From JBNKFQ01 sp050289385 (GTDB lineage: Bacteria; Pseudomonadota; Gammaproteobacteria; Pseudomonadales; Porticoccaceae): a DNA stretch of 27,140 bases. The DNA lies in contig JBNKFQ010000206.1 of the NCBI GenBank assembly GCA_050289385.1, positions 1 to 27,140 of the forward strand, read 5' to 3'. A program made the position numbers and the translations under genes. Shown here piece by piece: positions 1 to 8,384 of this stretch. Each line of letters opens with the position of its first letter. Positions within the stretch are counted from its first letter, which is position 1. The notes beneath the pieces were generated by a model. The model was not told where the DNA came from, made no database searches, and worked only from the letters and a program-made list of their open reading frames with translations.

Positions 1-1
1 T

Positions 2-364
2 CTGTTGGGTGTTTACGAGCTGAATCAAACAGATCTTTTGCGTGATGTGTTTGTGTGGGCGTATGAACGTTCCTGCGCCCGTTATTCTGCAGTGCGACAA
101 TCCCTGGGCGAACCAGACAGGTTTCGGCTGCAATATCGAGAGGATATTGCCAAATTGGTTGTGGAAATTGTCAATGCCTGTATGGGTAAGAAAGCGGCGG
201 TGCTGCTAATAAAAGAATATTCGGCCAATGAAATTGAGCCAGGAGATCAGGCAAAGTTCAGAGAGGTGACGGAAACGGAGCTGCTCAGCCTGCATGAAGG
301 TAATATTGCACGATATCGCATTCGTCCGTCGCAATTTTCTGCATGGCAAGAACATTGGCGCTAA
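2..364 (+). CDS. C-terminal part of a Fic-family protein (5' end outside window)
   Basis: The open frame runs in from the left edge and stops at 362-364, so only about 120 C-terminal residues are visible. They include LLRDVFVWAYERSC, a SLGEPDRFRLQYR segment and a late LLSLHEGNIARYR stretch, which I recognise from the region downstream of the catalytic loop in bacterial Fic/DOC proteins. The HxFxxGNGR catalytic motif would lie upstream and is not visible, so AMPylation activity cannot be judged. The first possible start codon inside the window (TTG at 5) is unlikely to be the real one because the similarity is already mid-domain. No partner antitoxin is visible downstream; the next gene converges from the other strand. 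Confidence 0.6.
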   Translation: MLGVYELNQTDLLRDVFVWAYERSCARYSAVRQSLGEPDRFRLQYREDIAKLVVEIVNACMGKKAAVLLIKEYSANEIEPGDQAKFREVTETELLSLHEGNIARYRIRPSQFSAWQEHWR

Positions 365-686
365 AAATTGGCGCAGGCTTGACAGGCAGTTGGGTCTGAC
401 ATGGCCAGTGGTTTGCCATAACCCTTTGAATGGATCCAGTTCGCAGATTAATAATTTTGACTGTGCATATTTACGACATCTGATGCAGTAAGGTCAGGTA
501 TGCTTGATGTCTATTGTTTGACTGTTCCGAACAGTGGTCGAATTTGTCGGCACTGTTTTGAACGGACAACCAACCGTTCCGAACGGTTGTGCAGTCAACA
601 GACACTTGGTGTTTTCGCGGTCGGTGAGTGTTTATGGCTGTCCATCACTGCGCAAGATAAAAATATTTATCACCGAATGCGGATTT
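365..686. other. Gene-free stretch between convergent genes
   Basis: No credible coding frame lies between the Fic-like gene and moaB; short open frames here have no recognisable content. The stretch contains a cluster of palindromes (listed separately) that looks like an operator region, followed by AT-rich sequence at about 650-710. No IS end, tRNA or clear terminator was seen. Confidence 0.6.
521..589. promoter_or_regulatory. Cluster of three GTTYYGAAC palindromic sites, possible operators
   Basis: GTTCCGAAC occurs at 524-532 and 576-584 and GTTTTGAAC at 555-563. The first sits in a larger palindrome (7-bp arms ACTGTTC/GAACAGT around a central C, 521-535). The third has 9-bp arms CAACCGTTC/GAACGGTTG around a central C (571-589). 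Starts are 31 and 21 bp apart, close to three and two helical turns, so all sites face the same side of the DNA. That layout fits a dimeric repressor of TetR type or similar, but no gene starts directly after the sites on either strand. Confidence 0.4.
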
Positions 687-1220
687 TTATTTTCGATTTT
701 GGCAATAAGTATCCCAGGCTGAGGTGTGTTGTACAAAATTGCACGGTCTGTGTCGGCTGTCCAGTTGCTCCTGAAGAATGCCATTCCAACCAGTACGGCA
801 GACACTTGTCGAGCCGGGCAAACAGAAAAGTACTGTGCCGTTTGCGAACCCGGCCAGGGCACGGGACTGCACGGTTGACGAACCGATTTCCCGAAAAGAC
901 AGTTGCCGGAACATCTCACCAAAACCTTCGATGACTTTATCAAACAGTGGCGCAAGCGCTTCGGGAGTATTGTCCCGCCCGGTAAAACCGGTGCCACCAG
1001 TGACTATTACGGCATGTACGGCGGTGTCGGCGATCCACTGTGAAACCACGGCCCTCATACGGTAGATATCATCCGGTATCAATTGCCGATCAATTAGCTG
1101 GTGGCCAGCCATTTTCAGGCTGTCTATCAACAACTGCCCGGAACTGTCCTGTTTGAGCGTGCGGGTATCGGAAACAGTTAACACTGCAATGTTGAGAGCA
1201 ATAAATTCGTCGCTTGCCAT
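687..1220 (-). CDS. moaB: Molybdenum cofactor biosynthesis protein MoaB
   Basis: Member of the MoaB/MogA family of molybdopterin-adenylation-type proteins; in bacteria MogA is the proven adenylyltransferase while the need for MoaB varies. Visible family features are the N-terminal AVLTVSDTRTLKQDSSG, the central VIVTGGTGFTGRDNTPEAL loop that binds molybdopterin, and FRQLSFREIGSSTVQSRALAG followed by the PGSTSVCRTGW loop and RPCNF near the end. At 177 residues it is slightly longer than E. coli MoaB (about 170) because of a short divergent tail after RPCNF. The ATG at 1220 is followed by a normal family N-terminus. It is transcribed divergently from moaA across about 175 bp, so the two cofactor genes probably share a control region. 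Function is inferred by family; confidence in the family is high. Confidence 0.93.
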   Translation of the reverse strand: MASDEFIALNIAVLTVSDTRTLKQDSSGQLLIDSLKMAGHQLIDRQLIPDDIYRMRAVVSQWIADTAVHAVIVTGGTGFTGRDNTPEALAPLFDKVIEGFGEMFRQLSFREIGSSTVQSRALAGFANGTVLFCLPGSTSVCRTGWNGILQEQLDSRHRPCNFVQHTSAWDTYCQNRK

Positions 1221-1396
1221 AACAATATGCCTTTAATAATAAAATGCTTTTGCTTGATATGGGAAACTTGAGTTTATAAATTGCTCAGGCAGTACGGCAA
1301 TACCTCCCCGGGATTACCACCTTGGTATAGTTACCTGTACAGGCCCGTATTTAGTATAGTGTTCAGGATTTTTTCAAATCTTACACAGGCTGCAAT

Positions 1397-2382
1397 GTGC
1401 TTAAGGATAAATTGGCCGCCGCATTACCTGCCTGCGCCTGTCGGTTACCGACCGGTGCGATTTTCACTGCGTGTATTGCATGGCGGAAAAAATGCCCTTT
1501 TTGCCGCGACAAAAACTGCTGACGCTGGAAGAGTTGGTCACGGTTGCGAAAAATTTTGTCAGCCCTGGAGTAAGCAAAATTCGAGTAAGCGGTGGCGAGC
1601 CACTAATACGCCACAACATTCTTCACCTGTTCCAACAACTCAACAATTTAAGTGGCCTCAAAGAACTGACGCTGACCACCAATGGGTCAAAGCTCGATGT
1701 CTTTGCCGCACCCTTACGCGAAGCTGGCGTCAATCGCCTGAACATCAGTCTCGACAGCCTGAGACCGGATCGTTTTCGGGAACTCACCCGTTTTGGCAAT
1801 CTTGCCCAGGTACTTAAAGGTATTAACGCAGCCAAAGCCGCTGGATTTGATCGCATCAAGCTCAACAGCCTTATCCTCAAAAATCGCAACAGGGATGAAG
1901 TAAATGACCTGGTTTCCTTTGCCCTGGAAAATAAACTCGATATCAGTTTTATTGAAGAGATGCCGTTGGGAACCATTGATGAGCACAATCGTTTGCACGA
2001 ATTTTCCAGCAGCGCTCAACTCCGCGAGGCTCTGTCAACACGGTATGAGTTGATCCCCCTTGCCGAATCCACGGGCGGTCCCTCCCGTTACTGGCTCGCC
2101 ATGGGGTACGAAAACTCCCGTATCGGTTTTATCTCACCCCACAGCGAAAATCTGTGCGCCGCCTGTAACCGCGTACGCCTGAGTGCGGATGGCAAATTAC
2201 TACTGTGCCTGGGCGATGAGCATGCCGTAGACTTGCGGGCCGTGTTGCGCCGTTACCCTGGCGATGACAGCCAACTGCAAAAAGCCATCATCAATGCCAT
2301 AAACTTAAAACCGGAAAAACACTCTTTTAATTTGCACGACGCACCGCAGGTGGTTCGCTTTATGAATGCCACTGGTGGTTAG
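1397..2382 (+). CDS. moaA: GTP 3',8-cyclase MoaA, probable one-base deletion near the 5' end
   Basis: Radical-SAM enzyme of the first molybdenum cofactor step, acting on GTP together with MoaC. The N-terminal iron-sulfur motif CDFHCVYC (C-x3-C-x2-C) is at 1456-1479, the second cluster region CAACNRVRLS lies near the C-terminus, and the protein ends in the typical GG needed in MoaA. The frame holding the motif is open only from 1411, just after a TAA at 1408-1410, and has no ATG, GTG or TTG before 1471, which is inside the cluster motif. Inserting one T in the AAATT run at about 1412 joins it to a GTG at 1397 (AGG 7 nt upstream) and gives MLKDKFGRRITCLRL, the normal family start. So the gene carries either a real frameshift or a sequence error. 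Starting at 1471 would remove two cluster cysteines. Confidence 0.88.
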
Positions 2383-2387
2383 CTGAG

Positions 2388-3050
2388 TTAGCCACACTTG
2401 GACGAGCCGCAGTTCAGACAGGTCCTGCAGCCATCCATCATAATAACCGCTTTGGTATGGCACTTAAGACAGAGTTCTGCCGTTGGCGGGAATTCGTTTG
2501 CGGCGCTTTGTAGCTGATTCTGCTCTTCGTACTCACGGCGCTTTTCGTCAAGAACTTCCCGTTGTACGGCTGACAATTGTTTTTCTTTGATTAACCCGAT
2601 ACTTTTCATGTGAGTTTCTATCGCGTCTCCTATCTCCGCCACAAGCGACGGCATAAAACGTCCGCCCGATTTAAAATACCCCCCCTGGGGATCAAACACC
2701 GCTTTAAGCTCCTCCACCAGGAAAGTGACATCACCCCCCTTGCGAAATACTGCAGAGATTACCCTCGTCAATGCCACCACCCACTGAAAATGCTCAAGGT
2801 TTTTCGAATTAATAAAAATCTCGAACGGCCGTCGAATCTCATGTTCAGTGCCTGCATTCAATATCACGTCGTTGATGGTAATGTACAAAGCGTGTTCGGA
2901 CAGAGGTGTTTTGATTTTATACGTCGTGCCCGACAACACTTCAGGACGCTTGAACTTTTCGTGCATCTGTTCCACGTCTGTACCGATGTCCGTATCGGAC
3001 TGCTTTACCGAAAATCCGGTAATTTTTTTATCGATTACAGTAGCGCTCAT
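2388..3050 (-). CDS. nrdJb: Class II ribonucleotide reductase, small split subunit NrdJb
   Basis: This is the separate C-terminal part of the adenosylcobalamin-dependent ribonucleotide reductase, as in Pseudomonas, where NrdJa and NrdJb form the enzyme together. The last 30 residues carry a cysteine-rich tail with CLKCHTKAVIMMDGCRTCLNCG and a final SKCG. In the family this supplies the redox cysteines that re-reduce the active site of NrdJa. Length is 220 residues, near the family norm. The ATG at 3050 has GGAG 8 nt upstream and lies 14 bp after the nrdJa stop, so the genes form one operon. It converges on moaA with only 5 bp between the stop codons. Confidence 0.92.
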   Translation of the reverse strand: MSATVIDKKITGFSVKQSDTDIGTDVEQMHEKFKRPEVLSGTTYKIKTPLSEHALYITINDVILNAGTEHEIRRPFEIFINSKNLEHFQWVVALTRVISAVFRKGGDVTFLVEELKAVFDPQGGYFKSGGRFMPSLVAEIGDAIETHMKSIGLIKEKQLSAVQREVLDEKRREYEEQNQLQSAANEFPPTAELCLKCHTKAVIMMDGCRTCLNCGSSKCG

Positions 3051-3064
3051 AGTGCTGTCTCCAA

Positions 3065-5218
3065 TTAAAATTTTCCGTAATAACCTTCTTTAAGTGCCTC
3101 ATAAAGGTTGGCCGCCGTGTGTACCTCACCGTCATAGGAAACTTCCTGGTGCCCTTGCAACTCTACTGTGGAGCCGTCCTCCAGTTCAAATACATACACC
3201 GTGTTCTCAAGATCACTTTGCTTGACCAAAACACCTTGAAACGCGTCGGGATTAAAACGGAAGGTGGTGCAGCCTTTAAGGCCCTGTTCATAGGCGTAAA
3301 GGTATATATTTTTAAATTTTTCATAAGGAATTTCGGTGGGCACATTAATTGTCTTGGAAATCGATGAGTCGATCCATTTTTGCGCCGCGGCCTGAACGTC
3401 CACATGCTGCTCCGGCGTTATCTGATCTGCGACCACAAAATAGTCAGGCAGGCCCGTTTCATCGTCCTGTGGAGATGGTTTGGCGTTGGGATCGATCTCG
3501 GCACGATAGCGCAACAGCTCATAGGAAAACACATCCACCTTCTCCTTTGTCTTGCGACCAGTGCGGATAATATTTCGCGCGTAGTGGTGGGCAAAACTGG
3601 GTTCGATGCCGTTGCTGGCATTATTGCCCAGCGAAAGCGAAATTGTGCCAGTGGGAGCGATCGAACTGTGATGGGTAAACCGGCAGCCATGTTCGGCAAT
3701 CGCCTTCACCAGGTCGGGATCTTCTTCAGCCAGTTGCTGCATATAACGGCTGTAGCCAGCGAACAGAACTTTACCGGGAACGGTGTCACCCACCTTGTAG
3801 CGCTTGGCCAATACCGGTCGCTTTGCCATCAATCGCGCAGTAATCGTAAATGTCTCATCAAAAATTGGCGCGGCCCCCTTCTCTTTGGCCAATGCCACGC
3901 CTTCGCGCCAACCGGCAAGGGCAAGTTCCTTGCTAACTTGTTCGGTAAAGGCGATAGAGGCCGGGCTGCCGTAGGGAATGGTAAGCATGGTGAGCGCCGA
4001 GCCCAAGCCAAGAAAACCCATGCCATGGCGGCGTTTGCGTTCTATCTCCCCACGCTGCTGTGCCAGTGCCAGCCCATTGATTTCGACTACGTTGTCGAGC
4101 ATGCGGGTAAACACCGCCACCAGTTTGCGAAATTTGTCCCAGTCGAACACCGCGTGTTCACTAAACGGCGAGAGTACACATTCCGTCAGGTTGATCGACC
4201 CCAGTAGACAACTGCCATAGGGCGGCAATGGCTGCTCCCCGCAGGGATTGGTCGCTCGAATATCCTCGCAAAACCAGTTGTTGTTCCACTCGTTCACCCG
4301 GTCTATCAAAATAAATCCAGGCTCCGCAAAGTCGTAGGTGGAACTCATAATCTGGTCCCAGAGCTGATGCGCCGGGATTTTGCGGTAAACCTGGCAAGCG
4401 ACGTCGCCCTTTTCGTTAAAGACGTAATCGTTGTTCGTGCCCTCGCCCTGAAGGTGATCGAGACGGCGCCAGATCAAGCGATCATTATCCGCCTGCAATG
4501 CCGGATCCCTTTCCAGATCGTGCCTGGTAACCGGGAAGGAGAGCGGCCACTCAGCGCCAGCTTTTACAGCGCGAATAAAATCATCGGTGATCAGCAATGA
4601 TAAATTGAACTGCCGCAGGCAACCCGCTTCGCGCTTGACGCGGATAAAGTCACTGATATCGGGGTGATGAACATCAAAAGTGGCCATTTGAGCGCCACGG
4701 CGACCACCGGCTGACGACACGGTAAAGCACATCCGGTCAAAAATATCCATAAATGACAGAGGACCCGAAGTGGTCGCACCAGCACCGGCAACATAGGCCC
4801 CCCTGGGACGGAGGGTTGAAAACTCGTAACCGATTCCACACCCCGCTTTCAGAGTGAGTCCGGCTTCGAGGTTTTTTTGCAGGATATCTGCCATGGAATC
4901 TTCTATGGTGCCGGAAACCGTACAATTGATGGTGGATGTCGCCGGCTTGTGCGCCTCGGCCCCGGCATTGGAAAGGATACGGCCAGCGGGCACGGCGCCA
5001 TTTTCCAGAGCCCATAAAAACTCCTGGCACCAGTGGTCACGGCGCTCGTGTTCAACATTGGCGAGTACATTTGCCACACGCCGCCAACTATCGGCCACGT
5101 TTTTATCAATGGCTTCACCCCCGTACCCTTTCAGCCGATATTTTTGATCCCAGATATCCTGCGATACTTCTTGTAATTTCGGCATTTTCTGTGTGGTCGT
5201 TTCCGATTCTCGCAGCAT
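3065..5218 (-). CDS. nrdJa: Class II (B12-dependent) ribonucleotide reductase, catalytic subunit NrdJa
   Basis: Makes deoxyribonucleotides with an adenosylcobalamin-derived thiyl radical, independent of oxygen. Recognisable are the ATP-cone-free N-terminus leading to IWDQKYRLKGYGGEAID, LKAGCGIGYEFSTLRP with the first active-site cysteine region, and NPCGEQPLPPYGSCLLGSINL, the NPCGEQ finger-loop motif with the radical cysteine and catalytic Glu. A phosphate-binding stretch HHSSIAPTGTISL is also present. The C-terminal CxxC tail is absent, as expected when NrdJb is separate. I chose the ATG at 5218 (717 residues). The frame can be extended to a TTG at 5335, but that would place the NrdR-box-like sites inside the coding region and add 39 residues unlike the family. 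Regulation by NrdR is likely (see the sites at 5308-5356). Confidence 0.95.
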   Translation of the reverse strand: MLRESETTTQKMPKLQEVSQDIWDQKYRLKGYGGEAIDKNVADSWRRVANVLANVEHERRDHWCQEFLWALENGAVPAGRILSNAGAEAHKPATSTINCTVSGTIEDSMADILQKNLEAGLTLKAGCGIGYEFSTLRPRGAYVAGAGATTSGPLSFMDIFDRMCFTVSSAGGRRGAQMATFDVHHPDISDFIRVKREAGCLRQFNLSLLITDDFIRAVKAGAEWPLSFPVTRHDLERDPALQADNDRLIWRRLDHLQGEGTNNDYVFNEKGDVACQVYRKIPAHQLWDQIMSSTYDFAEPGFILIDRVNEWNNNWFCEDIRATNPCGEQPLPPYGSCLLGSINLTECVLSPFSEHAVFDWDKFRKLVAVFTRMLDNVVEINGLALAQQRGEIERKRRHGMGFLGLGSALTMLTIPYGSPASIAFTEQVSKELALAGWREGVALAKEKGAAPIFDETFTITARLMAKRPVLAKRYKVGDTVPGKVLFAGYSRYMQQLAEEDPDLVKAIAEHGCRFTHHSSIAPTGTISLSLGNNASNGIEPSFAHHYARNIIRTGRKTKEKVDVFSYELLRYRAEIDPNAKPSPQDDETGLPDYFVVADQITPEQHVDVQAAAQKWIDSSISKTINVPTEIPYEKFKNIYLYAYEQGLKGCTTFRFNPDAFQGVLVKQSDLENTVYVFELEDGSTVELQGHQEVSYDGEVHTAANLYEALKEGYYGKF

Positions 5219-5307
5219 GACTTGTCTCGTTTCTCTAATTCTCGAATTGTTAGCCGGTTTGGCGGGTCCTCCGGTGTGATCGGCACCGCCGACTGAATTC
5301 AGCCAAA

Positions 5308-5356
5308 ATACTATATATTGTGCTTTGGCTGGCAAATATTACAGCATATAGTGGTC
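5308..5356 (-). promoter_or_regulatory. Tandem NrdR-box-like sites upstream of nrdJab
   Basis: The site at 5308-5323 reads ATACTATATATTGTGC and matches the published-type NrdR box ACACWATATATWGTGT at 14 of 16 positions. A weaker one at 5341-5356 keeps the ATATA core (about 10 of 16). Centres are 33 bp apart, near three helical turns, close to the usual tandem arrangement upstream of nrd operons. They lie 90-140 bp upstream of the chosen nrdJa start. NrdR is the general repressor of ribonucleotide reductase genes; no nrdR is in the window. Confidence 0.72.
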
Positions 5357-5519
5357 TCGGAGTTGATCTGACGCAATACTTCTTTATTGGTATAGCACAT
5401 TGCCCAATCTCAATGTCAGGGTGATTTGAGGTGCAGGTTGGCAATCGTAACTGTTCGCGGTTCAGGCCGCAGTCCCTGAGGGTATCGGTGATAAACGCAG
5501 GAGGTGCAATGCCGACGCG

Positions 5520-5846
5520 TTAAATTTTTTTGTGAGCAATTATTTCTACCGGAGCAATATAAGAAGCCTTGATGTTCGCAATCATGTTGTTTATTTTTAT
5601 TGGCGTACTTTCTTTCATCAAAGCAGGAAGTCCCAAAGGCGGTGGGCCGCCGCTAGCCTCTATTTTTTCACGCAGTTTTCTAAAAAATTCTAGCGCGAAA
5701 TCCCGGCGGTTGTTTTCTTTGGATATTTCGAATCCCGCATTGACCAAAGCTTCTATGTATTGATTTGGTGTTGCTAACTTGCTAATACTTTTATCCGTCG
5801 CCCATGGAATCGGGAAAGTCTTTTCACCCTCGGAGAAGAACACCTG
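5520..5846 (-). pseudogene. C-terminal remnant of a class I SAM-dependent methyltransferase
   Basis: About 108 codons are open. FPIPWATDKSISKLATPNQYIEALVNAGFEI followed by a Phe-rich helix, GGPPPLGLPALMKE and a closing NMIANIKASYIAPVEIIAHKK resemble the C-terminal part of UbiE-like methyltransferases. The SAM-binding motifs (GxGxG and motif II), which come first in the family, are missing. The frame is closed by a TGA at 5847-5849, and the only start (GTG at 5843) has no proper N-terminus behind it. It is therefore a 5'-truncated remnant. The break coincides with the break of the next remnant on the other strand. Confidence 0.62.
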
Positions 5847-5857
5847 TCATCAAATAA

Positions 5858-6079
5858 CTGCGAAAAACAATTCCATTTAACAGGCGTGGCCTGCAAACCG
5901 GATGCAGCGTTGGCGCTGTAATTATTGGCCCCGAAGACCTGAAGCGGGGAGATATTGACAAGGATGAGCTGGCCCGGCTGATTGTGAAACGTGCAGACGA
6001 AGCGATGTATGAAGCCAAAAAAGCCGGAAAAAACCGTTACCGTGTATATTCAGGTCAACCGGTGTCAGCTGTTATATAA
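5858..6079 (+). pseudogene. C-terminal remnant of a GGDEF (diguanylate cyclase) protein
   Basis: The last codons translate to ARLIVKRADEAMYEAKKAGK and then NRYRVY, the signature end of a GGDEF domain. Before it, LQTGCSVGAVIIGPEDL corresponds to the beta strand that follows the active site in the family. The GGDEF loop itself and everything upstream are gone, and a TAA at 5855-5857 closes the frame. There is no start codon worth using. Its last 15 bp overlap the end of the convergent MHYT-GGDEF-EAL gene. It is a different sequence from the GGDEF domains of both neighbouring intact proteins, so it is not a simple tandem duplicate of them. Confidence 0.7.
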
Positions 6080-8194
6080 TCCGGTATTGACAGGCGATGC
6101 CCCTTCCAGGTCAGCGGCTTTCACCAGGACAGAACGTTTCAATTCATCTGCGGGCACAGGTTTGCAGAAAAAATACCCCTGATAATGTCGTGCCTTCAGG
6201 TGTTGAATAAAAGCCAATTGCTCCTGTGTTTCCACACCTTCTGCCACAACATCCAGATTCAGGCTGTCAGCCAGGGCAATTATTGCCCGGGTAATGGCAA
6301 TGTCCTGATCGTCAGTTGGAATACCGGAAACAAAAGACCGATCGATTTTCAGGGTATCTATAGGAAAACTTTTGAGCTTGGAGAGATTGGAATAACCAGT
6401 ACCAAAATCGTCGATGGATATCCTGACACCAATATTGTGTAGATCCGTCAAGATCATATTGGCCCGCTCGGGATTGTGCATAATGGCACTCTCGGTAATT
6501 TCCAATTCCAGACAACCTTGTGCCAGACCGGTTTCGCCGAGGACTGCTTTCACCACATCAGGAAAATTTTTGTGATTCAGTTGATACGCAGATACATTGA
6601 CTGCCAGGGATTGTACCGCGCCAAACCCCTGATCGTGCCAGGATTTTATTTGTTGGCAGGCTTCGCGCAGCACCCACTCACCCAGCGGTACAATCAGGCC
6701 TGCATCTTCGGCGATAGGAATAAATTCGTCGGGGCGCACCATACCGAGTTCATCATCGTACCACCGCAGCAGAGCCTCGGCGCCTGAAACGGAGTTATCC
6801 GCCACCTTGACAATTGGCTGATAAACAAGTGTTAACGCCGACTTGTCCAGCGCCTTGGTCAGATTGCGGACAATGATACTTCTCCGCTCCATGACAACTT
6901 GCATCCCGGGCTCAAAAACCTGGTAATTGTTTTTGCCAATGTCCTTGGCGTAGTACATGGCAGCATCCGCGTGCATCATTAACTCATGGATACCCTTGCC
7001 ATGACGCGGGTAAATACTGATGCCGATACTTGCCGTTATACGAACCTCATTGCCATCGATATTAAATGCCGTCGACACCGTGTTGCTGATTCGTTTTGCC
7101 GCAGATTTTACCGCGTCAGCTTTGTTGCTCTCGCTCAACACCACCATGAATTCGTCACCGCCTACCCTGGCAACAGTGTCCATTTCCCGCAAAGTCTCTT
7201 GCAATCGCCTGGCGACTTGCCCGATCAAGGCATCACCACCATGATGCCCGAGGGTGTCGTTGACACTTTTGAAACGATCCAGGTCGATAAAGAACAAGGC
7301 AAACTCCAGATTTTCCCGATTTGCCCTGGCCATTATTTGTTGAATACGGTCTTCCAGCAACAAGCGGTTGGGCAGCCGGGTAAGCTGGTCGTGAAACATC
7401 AGGGATTGCAGCTCCTGGTTGGCTACCTGCAAGGATTCCCTGAGATCGTCCTTTGCATCGCCCTGACGGGCATCATAGGAAGAAAAAAGCAGGGTGGCCA
7501 CCATCACAGCAAGTGAAATCAGCGCCACAAGCCCCGCCAGGTAAAGAGGGGATGGAGCAATGGCAATACCGCGAGCCCCAGGAACAAATTGTGTGGCAGC
7601 CATGGCCGAGTAATCCATGCTAACAATGGCGATCCCCATTCCCGCAGCAACCACCGGACGCAGCCAACGTACCGGGCGCTTGCGGGAAGAATAGCCTTGA
7701 AGGCTGAATCGGAAAGTCACCCACAGGACAAAGGTGGCGACAAGTACGGCTGCCAGTGTTGAAAAAATTGACAACAAGGCATCGTGGCGAATGGCCGGTT
7801 CTATTTTGATTGCAGCCATGCCGGTAAAGTGCATGGCACTAAGGCAGGCGCCCATCATTACACCGCCAGCCACCAGGCGGAGACCGGTCAATTTACTGTT
7901 CTGGATAAGCGCCAGAGCCAGTCCGGAGCCAACAATAGAGATCAGTAGAGACAGTGTGACCCAAAATGCATCGTAGCCAAAAGGAACGGGCAGTTGAAAA
8001 CTGAAGATACTGATAAAATGCCCTCCCCACAGGCCAATACCCAGGGGAAAGGCGCCGCCGACAAGCCAGTAACGCGCGGTCTTGACATTGTGGCAATCTC
8101 GAGCCCGCTCTGCCAGATTCAACACTGTCCACGAAACCATAACCGACACAATACAGGACAGGGCAACCAAAACCGGGTTAAAGCTTCCTTCCAT
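6065..8194 (-). CDS. MHYT-sensor GGDEF-EAL protein (c-di-GMP synthesis/breakdown)
   Basis: Inner-membrane signalling protein of 709 residues. Residues 1-240 hold seven predicted membrane helices of the MHYT domain, thought in the family to sense a diatomic gas or copper-bound ligand. The repeated motif appears as SAMHFTGMAAI plus the degenerate GGHFISIFSF and VSMDYSAMAA. The GGDEF domain has an intact active site at about 345-349, preceded by REMD, the RxxD product-inhibition site, 5 residues upstream. The EAL domain begins at about residue 473 and keeps ITES, IDDFGTGYSNL, LKIDRSF and VVAEGVET, so both enzymatic activities look possible. The ATG at 8194 has GGAG 7 nt upstream. It is divergent from the next GGDEF-EAL gene across 190 bp. 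Confidence 0.93.
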   Translation of the reverse strand: MEGSFNPVLVALSCIVSVMVSWTVLNLAERARDCHNVKTARYWLVGGAFPLGIGLWGGHFISIFSFQLPVPFGYDAFWVTLSLLISIVGSGLALALIQNSKLTGLRLVAGGVMMGACLSAMHFTGMAAIKIEPAIRHDALLSIFSTLAAVLVATFVLWVTFRFSLQGYSSRKRPVRWLRPVVAAGMGIAIVSMDYSAMAATQFVPGARGIAIAPSPLYLAGLVALISLAVMVATLLFSSYDARQGDAKDDLRESLQVANQELQSLMFHDQLTRLPNRLLLEDRIQQIMARANRENLEFALFFIDLDRFKSVNDTLGHHGGDALIGQVARRLQETLREMDTVARVGGDEFMVVLSESNKADAVKSAAKRISNTVSTAFNIDGNEVRITASIGISIYPRHGKGIHELMMHADAAMYYAKDIGKNNYQVFEPGMQVVMERRSIIVRNLTKALDKSALTLVYQPIVKVADNSVSGAEALLRWYDDELGMVRPDEFIPIAEDAGLIVPLGEWVLREACQQIKSWHDQGFGAVQSLAVNVSAYQLNHKNFPDVVKAVLGETGLAQGCLELEITESAIMHNPERANMILTDLHNIGVRISIDDFGTGYSNLSKLKSFPIDTLKIDRSFVSGIPTDDQDIAITRAIIALADSLNLDVVAEGVETQEQLAFIQHLKARHYQGYFFCKPVPADELKRSVLVKAADLEGASPVNTGLYNS

Positions 8195-8384
8195 AGTTGT
8201 TCTCCGTACCTGTTAATTCCGGAGTTTCCATCAGACTGGCCCTGTTTGCAGGGCTCTTTGCATCAATTGACGAGAATAACCGAACCCAGACTATAGCATT
8301 TTGTTTAGTTTTCCAATATTTACGGCCTGTTGCGAGGGTTCACAGAATACGACAGAATGGTTGCAGAACATCGGGGAGCTCAAG

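Noticed and set aside
1221..1396. Possible molybdenum-cofactor riboswitch in the moaB-moaA spacer
   Set aside because: The spacer is the right place but I could not match the conserved Moco RNA core by eye; a covariance-model search would be needed.
5219..5520. Possible cobalamin riboswitch before the B12-dependent nrdJab operon
   Set aside because: No B12-box-like sequence was found; the conserved features here are the NrdR-like sites. A small CGGTG/CACCG hairpin alone is not evidence.
8267..8297. TTGACG ... TATAGC promoter for the GGDEF-EAL gene
   Set aside because: The 19-bp spacing and weak -10 make it too uncertain to annotate.
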